A stretch of DNA of 64,000 nucleotides from Rhodospirillaceae bacterium (GTDB lineage: Bacteria; Pseudomonadota; Alphaproteobacteria; MPNO01; UBA2964), in contig PBIN01000007.1 in assembly GCA_002720855.1 (NCBI GenBank), positions 62,001 through 126,000 of the forward strand, written 5' to 3'. This document shows positions 44,850-53,881 of the stretch, piece after piece. The notes under the pieces were generated by a model that saw only the letters and a program-made list of their open reading frames with translations, was not told where the DNA came from and made no database searches. Position numbers and translations under genes: made by a program. Every line of letters begins with the position of its first letter. Within the stretch, counting starts at the first letter, position 1.

Positions 44850-45821
44850 ATGACCGATCGGCTCACAATCGTCATTCTAATCATTGCTATACTTTCCGGG
44901 TCGACGGTTGGATTAGTATATCCCCAAACCACTGCTCTACTCGCCAGTCAATTAGATAACATGATTTTGTTGTTGGTATTTCTAATTTTCTTTGAGGTGC
45001 GGGTCCAAGACTTTTTCACAAGCTTACATCGTGTTCACTTTATCATTGTGGCTTTGATCGTAAATTTTGTTGTCATACCCGGAATTGGGTTTGCCATATC
45101 CACTGCTTTTCTATCGAGCCATCCGCTGATTGTATTCGGGCTAACTATTTATTTCATGGCACCTTGTACCGACTGGTTTTTGGGCTTCACGCATTTGGCG
45201 AAAGGCAACACCGCACTGGGCGCGGCACTTTTACCGGCGAATTTGGTTATCCAGTTATTGCTTTATCCGGTGTATCTGAATCTTTTTGGCATAGGTGAGT
45301 TAGAAGGCGATGTAAGTAAAATCCCTGATACTCTTCTGCAATGGTTTCTAATTCCACTACTATCGGCTTTCATCCTACGTATTGTTGTGGAGAGGCTCGC
45401 AAATAAAATACAGGTCAGTCGCTTCAGTTCTTTCCTCTCATGTGTGATACCGATTTTATTGGCTCTACTGGTAGGGCAAATATTTGCGAGCAATATTAGT
45501 AAGTTAATTACTTACGCCGATATTCTGCCGCTGGTCTTATGTGCGATTTTAGTCTTTTTCCTTTTGACCCTCTCTTTGAGCGAATTGTTGGCCAGGCTGT
45601 TGAGACTGAATTACGGTGATCATGTACTGCTGACTATGACGACGTCGGCCAGGAACGCGCCTCTCATGCTCGCGGTTACCATTGCTGTTTTGCCGCACCA
45701 ATCTCTTATGCATGCTGCAATTATTCTCGGTATGATAATCGAACTCCCTTATTTGGTCGCTTTAAACGTAGTCTTCCAACGAAGACTGGCTAAGAAAAGA
45801 ATGATGTCAGTCCAATTTTGA
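44850..45821 (+). CDS. ACR3/BASS-type membrane transporter (arsenite or organic anion efflux family)
   Basis: 323-residue membrane protein with about ten hydrophobic segments, of the bile acid:sodium symporter superfamily near the ACR3 branch. The MAPCTDWFLGFTHLAKGNTALGAALLP segment holds the Cys that is essential in ACR3 arsenite pumps, and the TM9 region reads TTSARNAPLMLAVTIAVLPHQSLMHAAIILGMIIELPYL, with Glu in IELP. It might export arsenite, or a metal-related anion. Together with the flavoprotein it forms a two-gene unit under the palindrome at 43431. Confidence 0.82.
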   Translation: MTDRLTIVILIIAILSGSTVGLVYPQTTALLASQLDNMILLLVFLIFFEVRVQDFFTSLHRVHFIIVALIVNFVVIPGIGFAISTAFLSSHPLIVFGLTIYFMAPCTDWFLGFTHLAKGNTALGAALLPANLVIQLLLYPVYLNLFGIGELEGDVSKIPDTLLQWFLIPLLSAFILRIVVERLANKIQVSRFSSFLSCVIPILLALLVGQIFASNISKLITYADILPLVLCAILVFFLLTLSLSELLARLLRLNYGDHVLLTMTTSARNAPLMLAVTIAVLPHQSLMHAAIILGMIIELPYLVALNVVFQRRLAKKRMMSVQF

Positions 45822-45975
45822 CGCGACTTCAATAGATCGTAGGGATAAAAAGCAAACTTTATTTTGGAATAAAATTTCGTTAGATGCATTAGGTTGCCCA
45901 GATTGTGGTTAGTGAAGCGTCAACCCATTTTTGTTCTGTATGATATTGTCTGCACCGAAAAGGGTCGGATTTAGA

Positions 45976-46926
45976 ATGACATACAAAATTTTTATAGACG
46001 GCGAAGAAGGAACGACGGGTCTCCAAATAAAGGAACGGCTCGAGAGTCGCTCCGAATTATCGCTCATTCATCTGGAAGACGCTCAACGGAAAGATACCGA
46101 AGCTCGTCGTCAGGCATTGATCGAAGCGGATGTTGCAATCCTCTGTCTGCCTGACGACGCGGCGCGCGAAGCAGTCTCTCTTGTTGAGGGTGAAAAAACG
46201 AGGTTAATCGATGCGTCGACCGCGCACCGAACCGCAGAGGACTGGATTTACGGGTTTCCTGAAATGTCCGCCGAACAAAAACAACTCATCGCCAATGCGT
46301 CGCGTGTGACAAATCCAGGATGCTATCCAACGGGTGCAATTGCGTTACTCCAGCCACTCATAAGTGCGGAAATAATTCCGGCCGAATATCCAATCACAAT
46401 AAATGCGGTTTCAGGATATAGCGGCGGCGGAAAACCCCTAATCGCTCGAATGGAAAACGATGATAGCCAGGACGCTATTTTGAGCGAATATTTTGTTTAT
46501 GGCCTGGGGTTGGAACACAAACACGTCCCCGAAATTCTATTGTATAGCGGTCTGGTAAATCGGCCCATTTTCGTTCCGAGTGTAGGCAAATTCAGTCAGG
46601 GAATGATTGTTCAGATTCCGCTTCATCTATGGTCGCTTCCGGGGATGCCATCTGTTGACCAAATTCTCGGCGCTCTCAAGGATTATTATGAAGATCAACT
46701 ATTTGTTTCAGTGGCCGACACAGATGAAACAAGTTCCCGGTTGGCACTTTTCGATCCGGAAGAACTCAATAGTACCAATAAGTTACGACTATTTGGTTTC
46801 GGTAATTCTGAACAGGGACATTTGGTTTTGGCGGCGCAACTCGATAATCTTGGAAAAGGAGCGTCGGGACAGGCGGTACAAAATCTAAATTTGATGCTTG
46901 GACTGCCCGAAAATGAGGGACTTTAA
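45976..46926 (+). CDS. argC: N-acetyl-gamma-glutamyl-phosphate reductase
   Basis: 316-residue short-form (type 2) ArgC, third step of arginine synthesis. The active-site Cys116 is in VTNPGCYPTGAIALL, with the N-terminal NADP part FIDGEEGTTGLQI and the downstream SGYSGGGKPLI and HKHVPEI segments with the catalytic His. The ATG at 45976 is preferred to one at 45931, since MTYKIFIDGEEGTTG is the normal start. In related genomes argC lies right behind rpsI. Confidence 0.94.
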   Translation: MTYKIFIDGEEGTTGLQIKERLESRSELSLIHLEDAQRKDTEARRQALIEADVAILCLPDDAAREAVSLVEGEKTRLIDASTAHRTAEDWIYGFPEMSAEQKQLIANASRVTNPGCYPTGAIALLQPLISAEIIPAEYPITINAVSGYSGGGKPLIARMENDDSQDAILSEYFVYGLGLEHKHVPEILLYSGLVNRPIFVPSVGKFSQGMIVQIPLHLWSLPGMPSVDQILGALKDYYEDQLFVSVADTDETSSRLALFDPEELNSTNKLRLFGFGNSEQGHLVLAAQLDNLGKGASGQAVQNLNLMLGLPENEGL

Positions 46927-47056
46927 AAGCATGAATTTATTTGCAATCAGCGCCGTAGACCGTTAATCACCGGTTTGCAGTTATTTGATAATTTGATCCA
47001 CTTTATTACTAAGGTAAATCATTGGTTCTAAATGCGTTAGGCGTTTAAGTCGGATT

Positions 47057-48142
47057 ATGGGGGCACTGGCTATTATGTTTGAAGCGACCAAAAAAAGTTC
47101 TACCTCAAAAATTAACAGGCAAATCATTGTGGTTTGTGCTGCTGCGTTCCTGGCCACAGGTTGTTCATCCGTCCCCGATTGGGCAAATCCGGCGGAATGG
47201 TACCGGGATACAAAAGACTGGGTAACGGGTTCCTCACGTGATAGCGCACAACCGCCTCAGGCGGCCACTCCTATCCCCAATGCCGATAAGAATTTCCCTA
47301 AACTTTCGAGCGTCCCAGCCCGGCCTGCTGCCCCGAGCGAAGCCGATCGCAAGAAAATGGCAAAGAGTCTGACCGCGGACCGTCAGGCTGCACGTTATTC
47401 GGATGATCAAATTCGTAGGCAGGGAGATGCTGTTACAAGGGCACCTGCGCCTGCTCCCGTGGCAAAAACCCCGCCTGCTGTAGTTCCGAAACCCGTAGTT
47501 CGTGCGACGCCGCCAGCGCAAGTCGCCCGGTCAGTGCCAAGACCGGCACCAGTACCTCAGCGCGCCCCTGTTGCGAAACCTGTAGAGAGAATGGCGCAGC
47601 CAGTTTTCAGACAGGCACCAGCAGATATTATTCGACGTGCTCAGCCGGTTGCGATTGGTGGTGGTTTAACAGCGCCGCTTGCAGCGCCATCCGCAACGTC
47701 GCGTCAGGTATTTGTTCAAGCCAAACCGTTTTCGACGCGGTTTCCCGCAGGAGCCGGTACAGTAGCTTCACCAGTCTTGACTGGTGCGGGGAACAAGATT
47801 GCGACCGTGTTGTTTAAGGTGGGATCCTCGAAACTGTCGAGTGCTGCCCGACAGGACATCCGCAAAGCAGCGGCTCTATATAAACAGCGTGGCGGAAATG
47901 TTCACGTAATCGGTCACGCCAGCAGCAGAACCCGCAATTTAGATCCGCGGCGCCATCAATTGGCCAATTTTAGGGTTTCTTATGACCGTGCGAATGCCGT
48001 TGCACGTGAGCTAAGACGACTCGGTGTCGCTGCGACGGCAATTCGTGTAAGTGCGCTATCCGACTCCCAGCCGGTATTTTTGGAAGTTATGCCGGCAGGC
48101 GAAGCCGGAAATCGGCGCGCAGAGATAGTGTTAGAAAATTAA
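47057..48142 (+). CDS. OmpA-family lipoprotein
   Basis: 361-residue outer-membrane lipoprotein. The signal peptide ends in the lipobox LATGC (Cys near residue 36). Then come a short Trp-rich part (WANPAEWYRDTKDWV), a long Pro/Ala-rich region (about 100-230) and a C-terminal OmpA-type peptidoglycan-binding domain (about 245-361: VLFKVGSSKLSSAARQDIRKAA, HVIGHASS, NRRAEIVLEN). An ATG at 47075 is an alternative start. It should tether the outer membrane to peptidoglycan. Confidence 0.85.
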   Translation: MGALAIMFEATKKSSTSKINRQIIVVCAAAFLATGCSSVPDWANPAEWYRDTKDWVTGSSRDSAQPPQAATPIPNADKNFPKLSSVPARPAAPSEADRKKMAKSLTADRQAARYSDDQIRRQGDAVTRAPAPAPVAKTPPAVVPKPVVRATPPAQVARSVPRPAPVPQRAPVAKPVERMAQPVFRQAPADIIRRAQPVAIGGGLTAPLAAPSATSRQVFVQAKPFSTRFPAGAGTVASPVLTGAGNKIATVLFKVGSSKLSSAARQDIRKAAALYKQRGGNVHVIGHASSRTRNLDPRRHQLANFRVSYDRANAVARELRRLGVAATAIRVSALSDSQPVFLEVMPAGEAGNRRAEIVLEN

Positions 48143-48206
48143 CCCCAGCACATTTTCAGTGCACGACGAGTTCGGGCCTGAGAATAGGCAACAGGACTCT
48201 AGTTAG

Positions 48207-49427
48207 ATGAATCAGGAATTTCACAGAGTGCGGCGATTGCCGCCTTACGTCTTCGCAGAAGTTAATCAAATGAAGGCGGAGGCCCGCGCCGCCGGAGAGG
48301 ACGTACTGGATTTTGGGATGGGTAATCCCGATTTGCCTTCGCCTCCGCATGTTGTTGAAAAACTTGTTGAAGCCGTTCAAAACCCGCGCACCCATCGATA
48401 TTCGGTTTCGCGGGGTATCACCGGCTTGCGACGCGCCAACGCGGAATATTATGGCCGTCGCTTCGATGTGGATATCGATCCGGAAACTGAAACCATCGTT
48501 ACCTTGGGTTCAAAAGAAGGGTTTGCAAACCTCGCAATGGCGATTACCAGCCCAGGCGACGTCGTTCTGGTGCCGAACCCGAGCTATCCCATCCATGCCT
48601 ATGGATTTATTATCGCGGGTGGCGCTCTGAGGCATATGCCCGTCGGGCCAAACGTTGATCTTCGGACAGAATTGGAACGAGCGGTACGACATAGCGTTCC
48701 GCCACCGCTGGCACTGGTTTTGAACTTTCCGTCAAATCCGACAGCGCAGGTTGTTGGTCTGAATTTTTATAAGGAGGTAGTGGATTTCTGTAAGGAACAC
48801 GGGATCTATATCCTTTCCGATCTTGCCTATGCTGAAATCTATTTTGATGGCGAGCCACCGCCATCGATTTTCCAGGTGCCTGGTGCCAAGGATATCGCAG
48901 TTGAATTTACGTCGTTGAGTAAAACCTATTCCATGCCGGGTTGGCGAATGGGGTTTGCGACGGGTAACCAAAAGCTGATTGCGGCGTTGGCCAGGATAAA
49001 ATCATACCTGGATTATGGGGCATTTACGCCAATTCAGGTCGCTGCAACCGCGGCATTGAATGGGCCCCAGGAATGTATCGACGAAGTACGCGATATTTAC
49101 AGGCGTCGTAGAGACGTTTTGGTCGAAAGTTTTGCGCGTTCGGGTTGGGAAATTCCATCGCCGAGCGCAACAATGTTTGCGTGGGCGCCGATTCCCGAGC
49201 CGTTTCGTGAACTGGGGTCACTAGAGTTTTCAAAACTTCTGCTCGAGAAAGCGCAGGTCGCCGTTTCGCCTGGCATTGGCTTTGGAGAACATGGCGAAGG
49301 ATATGTTCGCGTTGCATTGGTTGAAAACCGGCAACGTATATTGCAGGCCGCCCGTAATATTAAAGGGTTTATGTCCGATAGCTCGGAAATTGTCGAAGCG
49401 GCCCAGAAGCAGGCGGTAGCAAGTTGA
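48207..49427 (+). CDS. alaC: PLP-dependent aminotransferase class I (AlaC / LL-DAP aminotransferase-like)
   Basis: 406-residue fold-type I aminotransferase. The PLP Lys is in FTSLSKTYSMPGWRMGF, the Asn and Tyr contacts in NFPSNPTAQVVGL and SDLAYAEIYFDG. The start FHRVRRLPPYVFAEVNQMKAEARAAGEDVLDFGMGNPDLPSP matches the alanine transaminase AlaC/YfdZ group, annotated in many alphaproteobacteria as LL-diaminopimelate aminotransferase. It overlaps hom by 4 bases; alaC-hom-glpX-recJ is a conserved block. Confidence 0.9.
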   Translation: MNQEFHRVRRLPPYVFAEVNQMKAEARAAGEDVLDFGMGNPDLPSPPHVVEKLVEAVQNPRTHRYSVSRGITGLRRANAEYYGRRFDVDIDPETETIVTLGSKEGFANLAMAITSPGDVVLVPNPSYPIHAYGFIIAGGALRHMPVGPNVDLRTELERAVRHSVPPPLALVLNFPSNPTAQVVGLNFYKEVVDFCKEHGIYILSDLAYAEIYFDGEPPPSIFQVPGAKDIAVEFTSLSKTYSMPGWRMGFATGNQKLIAALARIKSYLDYGAFTPIQVAATAALNGPQECIDEVRDIYRRRRDVLVESFARSGWEIPSPSATMFAWAPIPEPFRELGSLEFSKLLLEKAQVAVSPGIGFGEHGEGYVRVALVENRQRILQAARNIKGFMSDSSEIVEAAQKQAVAS

Positions 49428-50722
49428 GTGAACCCCTAAAAATAGCCATCGCCGGTCTTGGGACCGTCGGTGTCGGTGTTGTGCGTGTTCTGCATGAAAA
49501 TGGTGAGGAGATTTCGCGCCGATGCGGACGGGAAATAATCATATCCGCTATTTCGGCACGGGACGAAAAACGGGACCGCGGAATAGATCTTTCGAACTAC
49601 ACGTGGTTTGACGATCCAGTCGATATGGCCCGCGACGCTGAAGCTGATGTATTTGTTGAACTAATTGGCGGCGAAGACGGCGTGGCTAAGACCTCTTGCG
49701 AAGCAGCGATCAGCGCTCAAAAGTCAGTTGTGACAGCGAATAAGGCACTGATCGCGCATCACGGTACCGATCTGGCCGTAGAGGCGGAGAAGAATGACTT
49801 AGGACTTGCCTATGAAGCGGCTGTTGCAGGCGGAATTCCCGTAGTCAAATCTCTGCGGGAAGGTCTTGCAGGTAACCGTGTAACCGGGCTCTACGGAATT
49901 TTGAACGGAACATGCAACTATATTCTGACGACTATGCGGGAAACCGGACGAGAATTCGATGATGTCCTCTCCGAAGCGCAAGACCTAGGTTATGCCGAAG
50001 CAGATCCCAGTTTCGATGTGGATGGCGTTGACGCTGCCCATAAGCTTGCCATCCTTGCGAGTCTGGCATTCGGATGTCAGGTAAATTTTGATGATACCTA
50101 TGTTGAAGGTATTCGCCATATTTCGGCTTTAGATATCCAATATGCAGGTGAACTTGGATACCGGATCAAGCTCCTGGGAATTGCCAGTTCATCTGAGGAT
50201 GGCATCGTTCAACGGGTTCACCCCTGTTTGGTTAAATTGGACTCACCTGTGGCTCATGTCGAGGGCGTTTATAACGCTGTCGTGGCGCAGGGCGATTTCG
50301 TCGGTTCAACTGTTTATGAAGGTAAGGGGGCTGGCGAAGGACCGACAGCTTCTGCTGTTGTCGCTGACTTGGTAGACATTGCCCGCGGTATGAAATCTAC
50401 AGCATTTGGAATACCTGCATCACAGTTGGGACCTTTATCCACTGTCCCCATGGACCGTCACGTTGGCTCATATTACATTCGGCTGATGGTGCGTGACCGT
50501 CCGGGTGTTTTCGCTGATGTCGCGGGTGTCTTGAGGGATGAAGAAGTGTCGATGGAAGCCATTTTGCAGCGAACTCACTCTCCGGACGAATCCGTTCCTG
50601 TGGTAATGACTACCCACGATGTAGAAGAAGCTTCAATGATGCGGGCGCTTGAACGGTTTGCTCAATACGATACTGTCGTTGAACAGCCGCGAATGATTAG
50701 AATTGAGCCATTATCGTTGTAA
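49424..50722 (+). CDS. hom: Homoserine dehydrogenase
   Basis: 432-residue enzyme turning aspartate semialdehyde into homoserine for Thr and Met synthesis. It has the NAD(P) fold (KIAIAGLGTVGVGVVRVL), the catalytic domain (YGILNGTCNYILTTM, EADPSFDVDGVDAAHKLAILASLAFG) and a C-terminal ACT domain (MVRDRPGVFADVAGVLRDEEVSMEAILQR) for feedback inhibition by threonine. The start is TTG at 49424; no ATG or GTG is placed better. Confidence 0.95.
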   Translation: MSEPLKIAIAGLGTVGVGVVRVLHENGEEISRRCGREIIISAISARDEKRDRGIDLSNYTWFDDPVDMARDAEADVFVELIGGEDGVAKTSCEAAISAQKSVVTANKALIAHHGTDLAVEAEKNDLGLAYEAAVAGGIPVVKSLREGLAGNRVTGLYGILNGTCNYILTTMRETGREFDDVLSEAQDLGYAEADPSFDVDGVDAAHKLAILASLAFGCQVNFDDTYVEGIRHISALDIQYAGELGYRIKLLGIASSSEDGIVQRVHPCLVKLDSPVAHVEGVYNAVVAQGDFVGSTVYEGKGAGEGPTASAVVADLVDIARGMKSTAFGIPASQLGPLSTVPMDRHVGSYYIRLMVRDRPGVFADVAGVLRDEEVSMEAILQRTHSPDESVPVVMTTHDVEEASMMRALERFAQYDTVVEQPRMIRIEPLSL

Positions 50723-50803
50723 CAAATATGAATTAGGGAATTTCTATTTTAAAGGAAATCGCCCTAAAAATGAGACCGAATAGTACCTAGGAGGATGGGA
50801 GAT

Positions 50804-51793
50804 ATGCCGGAATCCATTCCGATGGATAGAAACCTGGCCTTGGAGGCCGTACGGGTCACTGAAGCGGCGGCACTTGCGGCTTCACGACAGATGGGTCGTG
50901 GTGATGAGAAGGCAGCGGACCAGGTTGCCGTTGACGCGATGAGAACGGCGCTAAACAGCCTTGCGATCAAGGGAACTGTCGTGATTGGCGAAGGCGAACG
51001 CGATGAAGCGCCGATGCTCTATATTGGCGAGGAAGTTGGGTTGGGCGAGGGACCGGAAATCGATATCGCTCTGGACCCGCTGGAGGGAACGACAATTACT
51101 GCTAAAGGCCTGACTAACGCCTTGGCTGTTGTTGCAATGGCGGAACATGGCGGTTTTTTAAACGCGCCTGATGTTTATATGGACAAGATTGCAGTTGGTG
51201 GCGGGTTGCCAGACGGTGTCGTTGATCTCGATCAAACACCGGAAGAGAATCTGAAAAGCCTTGCGAAAGCTAAGAACGTCGATGTTTCTGACCTTGTTGT
51301 TTGCATTTTGGACCGGCCGCGCCACGAAGAGCTGATTGCCAAAGTACGGGAAGCCAAAGCAAGGATCATGCTGATTTCCGACGGCGATATCAGTGGTGTC
51401 ATGGCAACCTCCGAAGAAGCAAGTGGTGTCGACCTATATCTCGGGTCAGGTGGTTCACCTGAAGGCGTGTTGGCGGCATCTGCTCTGCGCTGTATCGGTG
51501 GCCAAATGCAAGGTCGTCTGTTGTTCCGAAACGACGATGAACGCGACCGGGCCCGCAAATGGGGTATCGAAGACCTTGATCGAAAATACAGCATGGAGGA
51601 CCTGGCGAGCGGTGATGTGATGTTTGCCGCTACCGGGGTTACCAATGGCACTATGCTTAAAGGCGTACGCCGGTTTTCCGGTGGCGCCATGACGCATTCG
51701 ATGGTTATGCGCTCTCGGTCCGGCACCGTGCGGTATATTGAAGCCGTTCATAATTTTGATCGTAAAACCGGCTTTGATGCCGTCGATTCCTGA
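50804..51793 (+). CDS. glpX: Class II fructose-1,6-bisphosphatase GlpX
   Basis: 329-residue class II FBPase of gluconeogenesis. Motifs: GEGERDEAPMLYIGEEVG, DIALDPLEGTTITAKG (metal- and phosphate-binding), YLGSGGSPEGVLAASALRCIGG. The ATG at 50804 is chosen because AGGAGG at 50789-50794 abuts the alternative ATG at 50795 and is nine bases from 50804. It lies between hom and recJ, as in many alphaproteobacteria. Confidence 0.94.
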   Translation: MPESIPMDRNLALEAVRVTEAAALAASRQMGRGDEKAADQVAVDAMRTALNSLAIKGTVVIGEGERDEAPMLYIGEEVGLGEGPEIDIALDPLEGTTITAKGLTNALAVVAMAEHGGFLNAPDVYMDKIAVGGGLPDGVVDLDQTPEENLKSLAKAKNVDVSDLVVCILDRPRHEELIAKVREAKARIMLISDGDISGVMATSEEASGVDLYLGSGGSPEGVLAASALRCIGGQMQGRLLFRNDDERDRARKWGIEDLDRKYSMEDLASGDVMFAATGVTNGTMLKGVRRFSGGAMTHSMVMRSRSGTVRYIEAVHNFDRKTGFDAVDS

Positions 51794-51805
51794 TTGGTAC
51801 GCTAG

Positions 51806-53590
51806 ATGCCAGAAGACCCTGAAGCGCCATACCTGGGCGTTGAGCGGTCGGTAACCGGCAAAAGATGGCAGGCACGCCTAAAGGATGAGCGGTTAGCAAC
51901 CGCCATTGCCCAACGTTTTGAATTGCACGAAGTCGTTGCACGTGTTCTTGCCGCACGTGATGTGCAGCTCGATGACGTCCATTCGTTTCTCAACCCCACA
52001 TTAAAATCGATGCTTCCTGATCCGGCTCATCTGCTGGATATGCAGCCCGCCGTTGACAGAATTACGCGCGCAATCAATGACGGCGAGACCATAGGAGTCC
52101 TTGGGGACTATGATGTTGATGGTGCGACATCTTCGTCATTGCTCGTCCGTTTCTTTGCTTCTCTGGGATTGAGTGTTCCGGTCTATATCCCTGACCGGCA
52201 AAAGGAAGGGTATGGTCCCAATCTACCGGCGCTGTTGAAGTTAAAAGAACAAGGCGCCTCTATCGTAATCACTGTCGATTGCGGAACGACGGCCTATGAG
52301 CCACTGGAGGCCGCAGCCGATGCCGGTCTGGAAGTCATCGTTGTGGATCATCATGTCGCGGAACCTCGGCTGCCGGCAGGCGCTTTGGTTATTAATCCTA
52401 ATCGCGCTGATGAAGCATCGGACTGCGGTCAACTTGCCGCGGTTGGCGTCACATTCCTTCTGCTGGTCGCGGTTAACAGAGCGTTGCGGGAAGCGTTTTG
52501 GTATGGAGAAGGTCATCCCGAACCTAATTTGCTATCACTGCTTGATCTCGTGGCTCTTGGAACAATTTGCGATGTTGTGCCGTTAACAGGGGTCAACAGA
52601 GCCTTTGTAAGTCAGGGACTTAAGGTCCTCGCCAACCGCGGTAATCCCGGGGTTGCGGCCTTGGCGGAGGTCGCAAATGTCGACAAACGTCTGGATGCCT
52701 ATCATGCAGGGTTTGTCCTTGGCCCAAGGGTGAATGCTGGCGGCAGGGTAGGAGACTCCGGATTGGGTGTAAGGCTGCTCACGACGCAGGATACAAACGA
52801 GGCCAAGGCAGTTGCCCAAATGCTGGATGGATACAATACCGAACGGCGGGAGATTGAACAGGCGGTTCTCGATGCTGCGATTACACAGGCGGAAGATCAG
52901 GCAAGGCAAGACAAACCATTGATACTGGTTGCCGCGAATGGGTGGCATCCAGGGGTAATCGGAATTGTCGCAGGTCGGTTACGCGAACGGTTTGATAAAC
53001 CCTCCTGTGTTGTCGCCTTATCCGAAGGTATCGGAAAGGGATCAGGTCGTTCAATTAAAGGCGTAGCTCTGGGACCGGCAATAATCGCGGCACATCAGGC
53101 CGGAATTCTCGTAAATGGCGGCGGGCACAATATGGCCGGCGGTTTTACGGTAGAACAGGACAAGTTGCAGGAACTCGATACCTATCTGTCTGAGCACATT
53201 TCAAGACAGATAGATGGGACTGAATTGACGCCCACATTATCGCTTGATGGAGCATTGTCGCCTTCCGGAGCCTCACCTGAAATTGTTGAGATGCTTGAAG
53301 AGGCTGGCCCATTTGGTAGTGGTAATCCCAGGCCGCGCTTTGCCATTCCCCAGGCGCATATCGTGGATTCAGGAATCGTTGGCAAGGATCATGTGCGGTG
53401 TGTTCTCACCGGGGCGGATGGAACCGGACGCCTCAAGGCAATCGCGTTTCGATCAGCGGATACAGCATTGGGACAGGCAATTCTCGATGCGCGAGGATTG
53501 CCGCTTCATATCGCGGGCAACCTGAGACTGGATGAATGGCAGGGTCGGGTGTCAGGGCAGCTATTTATTGACGACGCCGCAGCAACTTAA
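51806..53590 (+). CDS. recJ: Single-stranded-DNA-specific exonuclease RecJ
   Basis: 594-residue 5'-3' exonuclease of the RecFOR pathway. The DHH domain has GDYDVDGATSSS, VITVDCGTTAYE and VVDHHVAEPRLP; the DHHA1 domain has NGGGHNMAGGFT near residue 440; the C-terminal OB fold follows. The length is as expected. It ends the alaC-hom-glpX-recJ run. A possible Pho box lies 13 bases after its stop. Confidence 0.95.
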   Translation: MPEDPEAPYLGVERSVTGKRWQARLKDERLATAIAQRFELHEVVARVLAARDVQLDDVHSFLNPTLKSMLPDPAHLLDMQPAVDRITRAINDGETIGVLGDYDVDGATSSSLLVRFFASLGLSVPVYIPDRQKEGYGPNLPALLKLKEQGASIVITVDCGTTAYEPLEAAADAGLEVIVVDHHVAEPRLPAGALVINPNRADEASDCGQLAAVGVTFLLLVAVNRALREAFWYGEGHPEPNLLSLLDLVALGTICDVVPLTGVNRAFVSQGLKVLANRGNPGVAALAEVANVDKRLDAYHAGFVLGPRVNAGGRVGDSGLGVRLLTTQDTNEAKAVAQMLDGYNTERREIEQAVLDAAITQAEDQARQDKPLILVAANGWHPGVIGIVAGRLRERFDKPSCVVALSEGIGKGSGRSIKGVALGPAIIAAHQAGILVNGGGHNMAGGFTVEQDKLQELDTYLSEHISRQIDGTELTPTLSLDGALSPSGASPEIVEMLEEAGPFGSGNPRPRFAIPQAHIVDSGIVGKDHVRCVLTGADGTGRLKAIAFRSADTALGQAILDARGLPLHIAGNLRLDEWQGRVSGQLFIDDAAAT

Positions 53591-53602
53591 TCGATCACGA
53601 AA

Positions 53603-53620
53603 CTGTCACATTGTTATCAC
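53603..53620 (+). promoter_or_regulatory. Possible Pho box
   Basis: Two direct 7-base repeats CTGTCAC and TTATCAC with a 4-base spacer, matching the PhoB layout CTGTCAT-N4-CTGTCAT in 11 or 12 of 14 repeat positions. It lies about 75 bases before a small membrane ORF and about 260 before the DUF2062 gene. No clear -10 is seen at the best distance, so confidence is low. Confidence 0.35.
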
Positions 53621-53694
53621 GGGTTGAGCGTTGCGATGCCTTAATTTGACGTCATGGTTTCATCATGGGTGGAACGCATGGGAGTTATGCCGTG

Positions 53695-53778
53695 ATGGAA
53701 ATTTTGGTGGTCGAAGTCGTTCAGATAACAGTGTTATTGATTGTTGGGCTGGGAGTGGTTTTGACGATGAAATATTGA
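53695..53778 (+). CDS. Possible 27-residue membrane peptide
   Basis: Short frame ATG to TGA coding for a peptide that starts MEILVVEVVQ and is almost wholly hydrophobic (ITVLLIVGLGVVLTM) before KY: one transmembrane helix with an acidic N-terminus and a basic end. GGGAG lies about 10 bases upstream of the ATG. It fills the otherwise empty 291-base gap between recJ and the DUF2062 gene. Function unknown; a chance ORF cannot be excluded. Confidence 0.4.
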   Translation: MEILVVEVVQITVLLIVGLGVVLTMKY

Positions 53779-53881
53779 ATTTCGAACGGAAAATAATTTC
53801 TTCAAAAGCCCTCGAAGACCCGTTCGGGTCTGTGTAAAATCCCCGCACCTTTGTACAAATTTGTTGGTTTGCGGCAATTCA

